A program made the translations under genes and the position numbers. From the NCBI RefSeq assembly GCF_024171725.1, contig NZ_JAMTCG010000003.1:682001-746000 (forward strand): 64,000 nucleotides of DNA, written 5' to 3'. The notes below the pieces were generated by a model. The model made no database searches. It was not told the DNA's origin and saw nothing but the letters and a program-made list of their open reading frames with translations. Positions 52,367 through 61,220 of the stretch are shown here, one piece after another; the first letter of the stretch is position 1, and each line of letters starts with the position of its first letter. The stretch is from Williamsia serinedens (GTDB taxonomy: Bacteria > Actinomycetota > Actinomycetes > Mycobacteriales > Mycobacteriaceae).

Positions 52367-53029
52367 GTGAGCGACCCCTCCCCCGACGGCCCCGTCCCGG
52401 GCAGCGCCGACGAGGCGATCGCGGATGCCGCGCGCCGCGCGGAGACCACGGCGATCCGCAACATCCCCGTCCTCGCGGGTCTCGACGTCCCCGACGACAC
52501 TGCCAACCTGCGCCAGGGCCCCGATCTGAACCCGGCACTGCTGGGTCTGCTGCCGCTCGTCGGCGTGTGGCGCGGCCTGGGCGAGGGGAACGACCCGGAG
52601 ACCGGTGACTACCCCTTCGGTCAGCAGATCGTCGTCAGCCACGACGGCGGCCCCTATCTGATGTGGGAGTCGCGCACCTGGCGCATCGACGACGACGCCC
52701 ACCACATCGGACCCGACCTCCGTGAGACGGGGTATTGGCGGATCTCGGGTCCCGATTCCGACGAGACGATCGAGTTCCTCGCCACGCACGCGGAGGGCTG
52801 GATCGAGCTGTTCTACGGCAAGCCGCTCACCCAGACGTCGTGGGAACTCGTCACCGACGTGGTCATCACCTCGGCGTCGGGATCCGCCGGCGGCCGGAAG
52901 GTCGGTGGCGCCAAGCGGCTCTACGGTCTCGTCGACGACGGCGACCTCGCCTACGTCGAGGAACGCGTCGACGCCGACGGCGATCTGGTGCCCCGGTTGT
53001 CGGCGAAACTGTCGCGACACGTCGGCTGA
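52367..53029 (+). CDS. Nitrobindin-like heme-binding protein (THAP4/FABP-like)
   Basis: 220-aa beta-barrel protein. The nitrobindin signature GVWRGLGEG is at about residues 66-74 and the heme-coordinating region lies near the C-terminus ([19 protein letters not shown]). Mycobacterial counterpart is Rv0813c, which binds heme and handles peroxynitrite or nitric oxide. An N-terminal ~50-residue helical extension precedes the barrel. Probably translated from the same mRNA as the 32-residue peptide. Confidence 0.88.
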   Translation: MSDPSPDGPVPGSADEAIADAARRAETTAIRNIPVLAGLDVPDDTANLRQGPDLNPALLGLLPLVGVWRGLGEGNDPETGDYPFGQQIVVSHDGGPYLMWESRTWRIDDDAHHIGPDLRETGYWRISGPDSDETIEFLATHAEGWIELFYGKPLTQTSWELVTDVVITSASGSAGGRKVGGAKRLYGLVDDGDLAYVEERVDADGDLVPRLSAKLSRHVG

Positions 53030-53088
53030 CCCGCCACATCCGCCGGAGGACTGATGCACCGCCGCATGCGTGGTGGGAAGCTTGTCCC

Positions 53089-53634
53089 ATGATGATCGCG
53101 ACCGCCAGCATCCCCGGTGAACGGGAGACCCTGATCGAGATCTGGGGCGACCAGCGCAAGAGCCTGTTGGTGACCGTGGACGGCATCTCCGAGGAGCAGG
53201 CCCGCACGCCGGGACCGGTCGGGACACTCACGCTCGGCGGCCTGATCAAGCACCTCGCGCTGTTCGAGGAGTACTGGATCGCCACGATCCTGGCGGCCGA
53301 TCCGAACGCCGAGTTCGACGTCGATCTCGAGGAGCGGTACCGCATGGCGCCGGACGAGACGTTCGCGGACTGGCTGGACCGGTATCGCCGTCAGGCCCAG
53401 CTGACCGAGGAGTTCGTCGCGACCGTCCCCGATCTCGACGCTCTCATCCCCATCCCGACCGCGCCGTGGGCGCCCGAGCGCCAGCACCACACCGTCCGCC
53501 GCATCCTGCTGCACATGTTCCGGGAGAACGCGCACCACTCCGGGCACGCGGACCTCATCCGCGAGTCGATCGACGGGCAGAGCACGACGAAGACGCTGGC
53601 CGCGGACGCCATCCGCAGCTTCGAGCGCGGCTGA
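53089..53634 (+). CDS. DinB/DUF664 family protein
   Basis: 181-aa four-helix-bundle protein of the DinB/DUF664 superfamily. TLGGLIKHLALFEEYWIATIL and ILLHMFRENAHHSGHADLIRE hold the three histidines of a possible metal site (KH, HM..H, HHSGH). Related enzymes include mycothiol- and bacillithiol-dependent transferases and maleylpyruvate isomerase, so thiol-dependent detoxification is a reasonable but unproven role in this mycothiol producer. Confidence 0.85.
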   Translation: MMIATASIPGERETLIEIWGDQRKSLLVTVDGISEEQARTPGPVGTLTLGGLIKHLALFEEYWIATILAADPNAEFDVDLEERYRMAPDETFADWLDRYRRQAQLTEEFVATVPDLDALIPIPTAPWAPERQHHTVRRILLHMFRENAHHSGHADLIRESIDGQSTTKTLAADAIRSFERG

Positions 53635-53647
53635 CACCGACCGACAC

Positions 53648-53687
53648 GAACGAAACCCCCGCGTCGGGTGTCGACGCGGGGGTTCGT
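53648..53687 (+). terminator. Terminator after the DinB-like gene
   Basis: ACGAAACCCCCGCGTCG pairs with CGACGCGGGGGTTCGT with one bulged A and a short loop GGTGT, 13 bp after the stop. Confidence 0.8.
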
Positions 53688-53705
53688 TCCCCAGACATGG
53701 GACGA

Positions 53706-53761
53706 CCCCCGCACCGCCACTTGCGTGGCCGAACCCACCTGGACGGGTGGGGGTGCGGGGG
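53706..53761. terminator. Second GC-rich hairpin downstream
   Basis: CCCCCGCACCGCCA pairs approximately with TGGGGGTGCGGGGG across a branched loop. It may back up the preceding terminator. Confidence 0.5.
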
Positions 53762-54030
53762 CCGGGTGACCACCGTGGATTCGCTCGGGTGACGGCGCCG
53801 CTGCCATGGAGGCGGGCGACCCGCACCGGGTGAACCCCGGGCGTTGGCGCCACCTAGCTGATGGTCACCTCACGTGTCCATAAGTCATGCAACTTCAGAC
53901 CACCTCCTTCCTCGTGTACGACCGAAGTTACGCGCGGATCCCGGACTCGGCAACGGCTTTTCGCCGGAGGCGAACGACGGGTCGAGCGCCGGAGGCGAAA
54001 CTCGTTCGTTCCGGTGTCGGTGGGTGTCGC

Positions 54031-55713
54031 TCAGCGACACGTGGATGCACCGGAACCGACGGGCGTCGTGGCGGTGAGGTCGACGACACGGTCGGCGGTG
54101 CAGCGTCGCGGCAGCCGATGGGTGACCACCACGACCGCCCGGTCCGGCTCGACCAGTCCCGAGTTGCGGTCGAGGAGTGCGGCGGTGAGGACGTCGGCCT
54201 CGTCGGGGTCGACGTTCTCGCACGGTTCGTCGAGCAGCAGCACGGGCACCGGGCAGATGAGGGCACGGGCGAGGAGCAGTCGGCGCGCTTGTCCGGTGCT
54301 CATCGAGTCCGGACCGGAGGCGAGCAGGTGGTCGAGACCGCCGTCGAGCCCGCGCACCCAGTCGGCGAGGCCGACGCGGCGCAAGACGTCCCACAGCCGT
54401 ACCTCGTCGGCGTCCCCGAGCGCGACGAGCAGGTTCTCGCGGACAGTGGTCGCGAAGACGTGCGCGTCGGATGCGAACCACCGGATCGTCTCCCCGGGGT
54501 CGACCGGGCCGTCGTCGTCGTGGACGGTCATGTCGCCCTCGACGGGTGGCACCAACCCCGCGATGGTCGCGAGCAGGGTCGTCTTCCCGGACCCGGACGG
54601 ACCCACGACGGCGACACGGGATCCTGGGACCAGAGTGAGTCCACCGGCGATCGGCCCGCTCGGCAGACGTCCCGGGTGTCCCCAGCGCAGGTCCTCGGCG
54701 ACGAGGACGGTGGGCGTCGCCCGCTCGACGGGGCGGACGTCGGCGACGACGGTCGGCTCACCCGCGGCGTCCACCACGGCGAGCACCCGCGATGCGGCGT
54801 CGCGGCTGCGGTGCAGTTGCCGGGCGGCGTCGACGAGCGGTGCGGCGGTCTCGAAGGCGCTGAGCGGCAGCAGGATCAGCACGCCGAGGGTGGTCGCGTC
54901 GACCGATCCAGCGACCGCCACGCCGACGAGGCACGCGACGAGTACGCACGCACCCGAGACCGCGGGCAGCACGCCGGCCGCCCAGGACCGCACCCGGGTG
55001 CCGGTGTCGGCGGCACGGCGAGCGCGTTCCTCGGCCGCAGCGGCGAGAGCCGCGACCTCCTCCCGCCGGCCGGCGATCTCGAGTTCGGCAGCGTGCCAGA
55101 GCAGGGTCATCGTCAGCGCCGTCGCCTCGTCCCGGGCGTCGGCGGCAGCCCGCTCGGCGAGCGCGGCACCCCGCACGGCGCACCAGGGTGCGACGACGGC
55201 CGCCGCAACCCATGCACCCGCGACCGCGAGACCGGTCCACGGCGAGATGACAGCGAACACCACGACCGTTGCGCACGCGCTCACCGCGGCGGCACCGATG
55301 GGGACGACAGCCCGCACGAGGGATTCACCCATGTCGTCGACGTCCCGCCCGGTGCGGGCGACGACGTCGGCCGGGCGGATCCGCGCTGCGAGGGAGCCGG
55401 TCCCACCGGCGATGGCGGCGTAGATCCGCGAGCGGGCAGTCGCCATCACCCGCAGCGCGAGGTCATGCGTCGCCAGGCGCTCGAGGTACCGGAACAGCGC
55501 CCGTGAGATGCCCAGCGCGCGAACGCTCGTCACCGCGATCGCCACCGACAGCACGGGTGGCATCTGCCACGCCCGGGTGATCAGCCAGGCCGAGAACCCC
55601 GCCAACGCGAGAGCGCTGAGCGCCGCGAGAGCGCCGAGCGCGAGCGACCGGACGAGCGGTCGGGTCGGGAGCCCGACGAGCCGCGCGGAACGGAGGAGCG
55701 GGTCGTCACGCAT
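54031..55713 (-). CDS. cydC: Heterodimeric ABC exporter CydC
   Basis: 560-aa half-transporter: six TM helices (residues ~15-290) and an ATPase domain. Walker A GPSGSGKTT, a degenerate signature STGQARRLL in place of LSGGQ, and Walker B VLLLDEPCENVD. CydDC exports thiols (cysteine, glutathione, presumably mycothiol precursors) or heme-linked reductant and is needed for cytochrome bd assembly. The start overlaps the end of cydD by 8 bp. Assignment of CydC versus CydD rests on order and signature decay. Confidence 0.88.
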   Translation of the reverse strand: MRDDPLLRSARLVGLPTRPLVRSLALGALAALSALALAGFSAWLITRAWQMPPVLSVAIAVTSVRALGISRALFRYLERLATHDLALRVMATARSRIYAAIAGGTGSLAARIRPADVVARTGRDVDDMGESLVRAVVPIGAAAVSACATVVVFAVISPWTGLAVAGAWVAAAVVAPWCAVRGAALAERAAADARDEATALTMTLLWHAAELEIAGRREEVAALAAAAEERARRAADTGTRVRSWAAGVLPAVSGACVLVACLVGVAVAGSVDATTLGVLILLPLSAFETAAPLVDAARQLHRSRDAASRVLAVVDAAGEPTVVADVRPVERATPTVLVAEDLRWGHPGRLPSGPIAGGLTLVPGSRVAVVGPSGSGKTTLLATIAGLVPPVEGDMTVHDDDGPVDPGETIRWFASDAHVFATTVRENLLVALGDADEVRLWDVLRRVGLADWVRGLDGGLDHLLASGPDSMSTGQARRLLLARALICPVPVLLLDEPCENVDPDEADVLTAALLDRNSGLVEPDRAVVVVTHRLPRRCTADRVVDLTATTPVGSGASTCR

Positions 55714-57397
55714 CGACCGTCACCGCCTCGTCCGCGCGACGCGACGCGGCGACGTCCAGGACGTGGTCGGCCGCGGCGACCACCGCAGGCCGGTGGCTCA
55801 CGGCGACCACGGTGGCCCCGGTGGACGCCCGTGCCCGCAGCGCGGCGATGACGTCGGCCTCGGCGTCGCCGTCGAGGTGGGCGGTCGGTTCGTCGAGCAG
55901 CAGGAGGTCCACGTCCCCGGCGAGCGCCCGGGTGAGGGCGAGTCGCTGACGCTGTCCGCTGGACAGGCCGACCCCGCCCGCCCCGATCCACGTCGCCGGC
56001 CCGTCGGGAAGCTCGGCGAGGACGGCGTCGAACCCCACCGCCGCGGCCGCACGGTCGAGGGCCGCGGCCTCCAGCGGGCCCGCCGCTGCGAGGTTCGCGG
56101 CCACGGTGCCCGGGACGATCAGCGGCGGCTGAGCGGTCATCGCGATCCGGCCGACGAGAGCCGCCCGCGGGATGGCCGTGACGTCGACACCGGCGACGGT
56201 GACCCGACCCGCGTCCGGGCGGATCAGTCCTGCGACGGCGTGCAGCAGCGTGGTCTTGCCGACGCCGTTGACACCGGTCACGACGGTCAGCGACCCGGGA
56301 CGCAGGAGACCGGTCACGCCGCGGGGCGCCCACCCGTCCCGGTCGCGGACACCGACGTCGTCGAGGACGACCCTCATCTCCCCCACCGCCGGCACGCCGT
56401 CGGTGGGGTGCGGCGTCGAACCCGAGTCGTCGATCAGGTCGAGGACGTCGGCCGCCGCCGTCCTCCCGGCGTCGGACTCGTGGAACCGCGCGCCGACGGC
56501 ACGCAGCGGGAGGTAGACCTCGGGCGCGAGGATCAGGGCGAGAACACCGTCGTACAGCGACATCTCGCCGTAGAGCAATCGCAGGCCGATCCCGACGGCG
56601 ACCAGTGCGACGCACAGTGTGGCGAGCAGTTCGAGCACCGCCCCCGACAGGAAGGCCAGGCGCAGCGCGCTCATGGTCGTTCGCCGCGACCGCTCCCCGA
56701 GGTCGGCGACGCGCTGCGCCGGTGCCTGCGCACGACGGAGCGCCCGCAGGGTCGGCGCGCCCGCCATCAGGTCCAGAGTCGCTGCGCCCTGGCGGTTCAT
56801 GGCGTCGAGTCGCGCGCGGGTGCGGTCGCGGGTGAGCTTCCCGATGAGCACCATGAACAGCGGGATCAGCGGCAGCGTCACCACGATGATCAGCGCCGAG
56901 AGTGGATCCGCCAGCGCGACCACCACCAGGACGGCCGGGGTCACTGTCATGGTGAGGGCCAGGGTCGGGACGAACGACGTCAGGTAGGGCTCGAGCGCGT
57001 CGAGGCCCCGCGTGAGGGTGGTGAGCGCTTCGGCTCGTCGATGCTGCAGGTCCCGGGGCGACGTCCGAGCGGGGTCGGTCAGTGACGCGAGCGCCCGCCG
57101 TCGCAGGTCGGCGATCACACGGCCGGCAGCACGAGTGGCGAGGCGGTCGTGGACGACGGCGGTCGCCGCCCGGACGACGACCGCGGCGACGAGCACGATC
57201 AGGTGGGTACGGTGCGCCGCGAGCGACCGGGTGGCCGGGTCGCCGACGAGTTCGGACAGGATCGAGGCGACCATCACCGCGGTCACGACGACCGTTGCGG
57301 CGGAGACGATCCCGCAGACAGCGGTGATCAGCATCGTCCGTGCCGCCGCGGGCGACACCCGCAGCAACCGCGGGTCGACAGGCGCGCGGGACGTCAT
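55706..57397 (-). CDS. cydD: Heterodimeric ABC exporter CydD
   Basis: 563-aa half-transporter: TM region ~15-290, then ATPase with Walker A GVNGVGKTTLL, signature LSSGQRQRLAL and Walker B LLLLDEPTAHLD, all canonical. Partner of the downstream CydC. ATG overlaps the cydB stop (ATGA), showing coupling across the whole cydABDC operon. Confidence 0.9.
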   Translation of the reverse strand: MTSRAPVDPRLLRVSPAAARTMLITAVCGIVSAATVVVTAVMVASILSELVGDPATRSLAAHRTHLIVLVAAVVVRAATAVVHDRLATRAAGRVIADLRRRALASLTDPARTSPRDLQHRRAEALTTLTRGLDALEPYLTSFVPTLALTMTVTPAVLVVVALADPLSALIIVVTLPLIPLFMVLIGKLTRDRTRARLDAMNRQGAATLDLMAGAPTLRALRRAQAPAQRVADLGERSRRTTMSALRLAFLSGAVLELLATLCVALVAVGIGLRLLYGEMSLYDGVLALILAPEVYLPLRAVGARFHESDAGRTAAADVLDLIDDSGSTPHPTDGVPAVGEMRVVLDDVGVRDRDGWAPRGVTGLLRPGSLTVVTGVNGVGKTTLLHAVAGLIRPDAGRVTVAGVDVTAIPRAALVGRIAMTAQPPLIVPGTVAANLAAAGPLEAAALDRAAAAVGFDAVLAELPDGPATWIGAGGVGLSSGQRQRLALTRALAGDVDLLLLDEPTAHLDGDAEADVIAALRARASTGATVVAVSHRPAVVAAADHVLDVAASRRADEAVTVDA

Positions 57398-58473
57398 CGC
57401 GCACCCGCGTCGCGACGGAGTGGGACCCCGATCGACGCCGGGATCTGCTGCAGCGAGATGCGCTGTCGGAACACCCAGTACGTCCACGCCTGGTAGCCGA
57501 TCACCACCGGCAGCACGACCAGGGACGCCCACGAGATGATCCGCAACGTGTACGCGCTGGACGCGGCGTCGGCGATGGTGACCGAGAACGCCGGGTCGAG
57601 CGTCGACGGGATGACAGCAGGCCACAGGGAGCCGAACAGCAGCACCGTGAGAGCGACGATCGCGACGGCGGTGGTCGCGAAGGCCACCGCCTCCCGACGC
57701 GCGCTGGGGGTGCCGTGACCCGAGGTGACGACGACCGACGTGGCGATCAGTGCCCCGACGCACGCGACCGCCGCGACAACGGTCAGCGCATGTCCGTGCT
57801 CGAGCTGGGTCCACCCGGCGAACGCCGCGACGACGACCGCGGCCGGTGGTGCGAGACGGCGGGCGGCACGCGTCGCCGCGATGCGCATGACGCCGTCGGT
57901 CTTGAGCCCGAGGAACACCGCCCCGTGCACCGCGAACAGCGCCACGGTCGTGAGCCCACCGAGCAGTGCGTACGGGCTGAGCAGGTCACCCAACCCGCCG
58001 ACGAAGCGCCCGTCTCCGTCGATCGGCAGCCCGCGCACCAGGTTCGCGAACGTCAGACCCCAGATGAAGGCCGGGACCCATGAGCCGGCGCCGATGCCGA
58101 TGTCGCACCAGCGCCGCCACCGGGGGTCGTCGATCTTGCCGCGCCACTCGATGGCGACGACACGCAGGATGAGACCGACGAGCACCAGCAGCATCGGCAG
58201 GTACAGCGCGCTGAGCATCCCGGCGTACCAGGCGGGGAACGCGGCGAACATCGCGCCGACGGCGGTGATCACCCACACCTCGTTGCCGTCCCAGACGGGG
58301 CCGATGGTGTTGAGGACGACCCGACGCCGCGTGTCGCCCTCGGCGACGGTCTCGCCGCGTCGTCGACCGAGCACGGGCATCAGCATCCCGACACCGAAGT
58401 CGAATCCCTCGAGCAGGAAGTAGCCGCCGAAGAGGACCGCGATGGCGAGGAACCAGATCTCGGGCAGGGACAT
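57394..58473 (-). CDS. cydB: Cytochrome bd oxidase subunit II
   Basis: 359-aa, eight-helix membrane subunit. The N-terminus SLPEIWFLAIAVLFGGYFLLEGFDFGVG and GPVWDGNEVWVITA are hallmarks of CydB. Works with CydA to reduce oxygen to water with quinol, an oxidase used at low oxygen or under respiratory stress. Coupled to cydA (9 bp gap) and cydD. Confidence 0.95.
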   Translation of the reverse strand: MSLPEIWFLAIAVLFGGYFLLEGFDFGVGMLMPVLGRRRGETVAEGDTRRRVVLNTIGPVWDGNEVWVITAVGAMFAAFPAWYAGMLSALYLPMLLVLVGLILRVVAIEWRGKIDDPRWRRWCDIGIGAGSWVPAFIWGLTFANLVRGLPIDGDGRFVGGLGDLLSPYALLGGLTTVALFAVHGAVFLGLKTDGVMRIAATRAARRLAPPAAVVVAAFAGWTQLEHGHALTVVAAVACVGALIATSVVVTSGHGTPSARREAVAFATTAVAIVALTVLLFGSLWPAVIPSTLDPAFSVTIADAASSAYTLRIISWASLVVLPVVIGYQAWTYWVFRQRISLQQIPASIGVPLRRDAGAR

Positions 58474-58482
58474 GGCGTGCTC

Positions 58483-59988
58483 CTAGTAGGCGAACGAGAG
58501 GTGTTCGGCGGGTTCGTCGTCCGCGGCGTCGTCGTGCATACCCGGCTCGTCGGAGCTGGTGGGCGACGTCGTGGCGGACGGTCCGGTCTCCGCGTGGCGC
58601 TTGATGAGCACGAACCACGCGACGGCCAGCACGCCGTAGATCAGGGTGAACACGGTCAGCGACGTGGCGACCGTCGCGACGGATGTGGCGGACACGCCCT
58701 GCTGCACGGTCAGGTGGATGTTCGGGTCACCGTTCGGGTTCGGCACCACCATCCACGGCTGACGGCCCATCTCGGTGAACACCCAGCCAGAACTGTTGGC
58801 CAGGAACGGCGTCGGGATCGCGAGCAGTGCCAGTCGGCCCAACCACCGCGCCTGCGGTACGCGACCGCCGCGTGTGAACCACAGTCCGGCCAGCGCCAGC
58901 AGCGCCGACCCGGCGGCCCAGCCGATCATCGCCCGGAACGCCCAGTAGGTGACGAACAGGTTGGGGCGGTAGTCGCCCGGGCCGATCGTCTGCTGGTAGT
59001 GCTGCTGCATCTCGGCGACACCGGGCAGCGTCGCGTCGAAGGTGTTGGTGGCGAGGAACGATGTGAGATACGGGATCTGGATGAGGTGGGTGACCGAATC
59101 GCAGTTGTTGTGCGTCCCGATGGTCAGGACCGAGAACGACGCCGCGGTCTCGGTGTGGCACAGCGACTCCGCGGACGCCATCTTCATGGGCTGCTGCTCG
59201 AACATGAGCTTGCCCTGCACGTCGCCGGTGATCCCGAGCGCGATCCCCGAGGCGACTATCACCCACAGCGCCATCCGGGTGATCGGGCGGTGCAGGGTGC
59301 GCGCGTCGAGGCGCAGCACGGCGGCCTCGGCCGGCGTCGCGGCCACGTCGGCCCGACGGCGAGCACGGATCATCCACCACAGGCCGATGCCGGCGACGAA
59401 TGTCCCTGCGGTGAGGAAGGATCCGGCCACGGCGTGCGGGAACGCCGCGAGGGTCGTGCTGTTGGTCATGACGGCCCAGAAGTCGGTCAGCTCGGGCCGA
59501 CCGGTCTCCGGGTTGAACTGCGCACCCACCGGGTGCTGCATCCACGAGTTCGCCGCGATGATGAAGTACGCCGACGCGTTCACCGCGATCGCGACGAGCC
59601 AGATGCACGCGAGGTGGACCTTCTTCGGCAGGCGGCCCCACCCGAAGATCCACAGCCCGAGGAACGTCGACTCCAGGAAGAACGCGACGAGACCCTCGAG
59701 CGCCAGCGGCGCCCCGAAGACGTCGCCGACGAACCGGCTGTAGGCGCTCCAGTTCATCCCGAACTGGAACTCCTGCACGATGCCGGTGGCGACGCCGAGC
59801 GCGAAGTTGACCAGGAAGAGCTTCCCGAAGAACTTGGTGGCGCGGTACCACTGCTCGTTGCCGGTGACCGTCCACACGGTCTGCATCACCGCGATCATCG
59901 GTGCGAGACCGATCGTCAGCGGGACCAGGATGAAGTGGTAGACGGTGGTGATCCCGAACTGCCACCGGGAGATGTCGAGTGCGTTCAT
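58483..59988 (-). CDS. cydA: Cytochrome bd oxidase subunit I
   Basis: 501-aa, nine-helix heme-binding subunit. The heme ligand His18 (TTVYHFILVPL), GFGTA-type region GMNWSAYSRFVGDVFGAPLALEG, and GWVFTEMGRQPW (quinol/heme region) are conserved. The quinol-binding Q-loop is of the short type. I chose the ATG of MNALDISRW, preceded by GAGG; seven extra residues are possible upstream. First gene of cydABDC, with a long palindrome 54 bp upstream. Confidence 0.95.
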   Translation of the reverse strand: MNALDISRWQFGITTVYHFILVPLTIGLAPMIAVMQTVWTVTGNEQWYRATKFFGKLFLVNFALGVATGIVQEFQFGMNWSAYSRFVGDVFGAPLALEGLVAFFLESTFLGLWIFGWGRLPKKVHLACIWLVAIAVNASAYFIIAANSWMQHPVGAQFNPETGRPELTDFWAVMTNSTTLAAFPHAVAGSFLTAGTFVAGIGLWWMIRARRRADVAATPAEAAVLRLDARTLHRPITRMALWVIVASGIALGITGDVQGKLMFEQQPMKMASAESLCHTETAASFSVLTIGTHNNCDSVTHLIQIPYLTSFLATNTFDATLPGVAEMQQHYQQTIGPGDYRPNLFVTYWAFRAMIGWAAGSALLALAGLWFTRGGRVPQARWLGRLALLAIPTPFLANSSGWVFTEMGRQPWMVVPNPNGDPNIHLTVQQGVSATSVATVATSLTVFTLIYGVLAVAWFVLIKRHAETGPSATTSPTSSDEPGMHDDAADDEPAEHLSFAY

Positions 59989-60034
59989 CGCCGACCTCGT
60001 CGTCGACACGGCCCGCGGGCGGGCCCGTGGGAGC

Positions 60035-60059
60035 TACTACTAGTCGTAGTACTACGACT
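60035..60059. promoter_or_regulatory. Palindromic operator upstream of cydA
   Basis: AGTCGTAGTACTACGACT (60042-60059) is a perfect 18-bp palindrome. It overlaps a second dyad TACTAC-TAGTC-GTAGTA (60035-60051). TACTAC/GTAGTA half-sites resemble BlaI/CopY-type operators. Located ~50 bp before cydA, it is a strong candidate for repressor or activator control. Confidence 0.65.
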
Positions 60060-60181
60060 GACCGTAGACCGCCATCCATGCCGTGACCAGGGATTCAGGG
60101 TGTTCGCTGGGACACAGAGACCCCGGTCACGCTCCCGCGCGGGCCTCGGCGGCCGCAGGGGATGCAGCGCGACGGACGACT

Positions 60182-60232
60182 GCACCCACAGACCCGGCGT
60201 GGATCAGGCGTCCACGCCACGTCTGTGGGTGC
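60182..60232 (-). terminator. Terminator after pabC
   Basis: GCACCCACAGAC (60182-60193) pairs perfectly with GTCTGTGGGTGC (60221-60232), continued by GGCGTGGA/TCCACGCC inside. It lies 34 bp downstream of pabC. Confidence 0.78.
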
Positions 60233-60265
60233 GGTGTTCGGTCGGCCCGGACGGGGCCGGCCGGG

Positions 60266-61183
60266 TCAGTCCTCGATCGCCTTCTCGACGAGGGCCGCGA
60301 AGTCCTTCGCCCGGGCGGGTTCCGGCATCTCGTAGCCGTTCAGTTCCCGGACGCGCGTCGCCAGGGTGACGCTCGACAGCAGCCACACCCCGTCGGCGAC
60401 GATCAGGTCGGCCACACGCAGCGAGCGGTACTCGGTGCGCAGACCCTCCTTCTCCGCGGTCTCGAACAACGCCTGCTGAGTCGTCCCGGGCAGCACCCCG
60501 TCCTCGACGGGCGGGGTAATCAGGGTGTCGCCGTTGAGCACGATGACCGTCGACCGTGGGCTCTCGAGCACCTGACCCTCGCTCGAGGTGTAGATGACGT
60601 CGTCGACGCCCTGCGCGGTGGCGTGGCGCTGGGCGGCCATGTTGGTCGCGTAGCTCAGGGTCTTCGCGCCGAGCAGCTGCCACGGGGCGAGCGCGGCCAG
60701 GTCCACCGAGTAACCGCGCGTCAGCGTGATCACCGACGTCCCGTCCGTCCGCACGCTCGCGACGCGCGCGGGCACCGGACCGACGGTGAGGTAGGCGGTC
60801 GCCTCGTTCGACTCCCGGGTGATACCGGTCTCGGCGCGCTCGCGCGGCGCGGCCTGACCGACCGGTGCGCTCTCCCGGCCGCGCGAATAGACGATGCGCA
60901 GCAGACCCTCGGTCGCGCGACCGTTCTTCTCGGCCCATGTCCGTTGGCCTGTCGTGATCGCGGTGCGCCAGCGGTCGAGGTCCGGCGCGGGGAGATCCAG
61001 GGCTCGCGCGCTGTTCTGCAGCCGGTCGAGATGCCGGGACACGTTGCGCGCGCGGCCGTCTCGCACCAGCAGGGTCTCGAACACGCCGTCACCGCGGACC
61101 GCGGCCAGGTCGTCGGCGTGGAGGAAGGGGACGTCGGGGTCGAGGACTGCACCGTCGTGGGTCACCAGGATCGACTGCGGCAT
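60266..61183 (-). CDS. pabC: Aminodeoxychorismate lyase / class IV aminotransferase (PabC)
   Basis: 305-aa fold-type IV PLP enzyme that releases pyruvate from aminodeoxychorismate to give p-aminobenzoate for folate. PLP lysine is in LGAKTLSYATN; the N-terminal ADDLAAVRGDGVFETLL and C-terminal LLSSVTLATRVREL are typical. Branched-chain or D-amino acid transaminase activity cannot be excluded, but position matches Rv0812, annotated pabC. TAGGGT 7 nt upstream of the ATG suggests a leaderless mRNA from a promoter shared back to back with ygfZ. Confidence 0.88.
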   Translation of the reverse strand: MPQSILVTHDGAVLDPDVPFLHADDLAAVRGDGVFETLLVRDGRARNVSRHLDRLQNSARALDLPAPDLDRWRTAITTGQRTWAEKNGRATEGLLRIVYSRGRESAPVGQAAPRERAETGITRESNEATAYLTVGPVPARVASVRTDGTSVITLTRGYSVDLAALAPWQLLGAKTLSYATNMAAQRHATAQGVDDVIYTSSEGQVLESPRSTVIVLNGDTLITPPVEDGVLPGTTQQALFETAEKEGLRTEYRSLRVADLIVADGVWLLSSVTLATRVRELNGYEMPEPARAKDFAALVEKAIED

Positions 61184-61190
61184 GGCGATC

Positions 61191-61214
61191 ACCCTAGCCG
61201 GGGGCTCGTACGAT
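61191..61214. promoter_or_regulatory. Compact divergent promoter of pabC and ygfZ
   Basis: TAGGGT on the minus strand (61196-61191) ends 7 nt before the pabC ATG. TACGAT on the plus strand (61209-61214) ends 6 nt before the ygfZ GTG. Both transcripts appear leaderless and the start codons are only 37 bp apart. Confidence 0.62.
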
Positions 61215-61220
61215 GAGGAC

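Larger units (their letters stand above)
53635..54030. other. 396-bp gap with tandem hairpins, no convincing gene
   Basis: Holds the two terminator hairpins listed separately, then a stretch with CGCCGGAGGCGAA occurring twice (around 53969 and 53988) and a TTCGCC-GGA-GGCGAA self-complementary element. A dyad GTGTCGCT-C-AGCGACAC (54024-54040) overlaps the end of cydC and could terminate it. Very short frames exist but lack start signals. Confidence 0.6.

Noticed and set aside
53770-53870. Stretch with GGGTGACGGC and GGGTGAACCCC considered as a c-di-AMP (ydaO-type) riboswitch.
   Set aside because: The conserved paired core could not be completed and no same-strand gene follows; the downstream genes are on the opposite strand.
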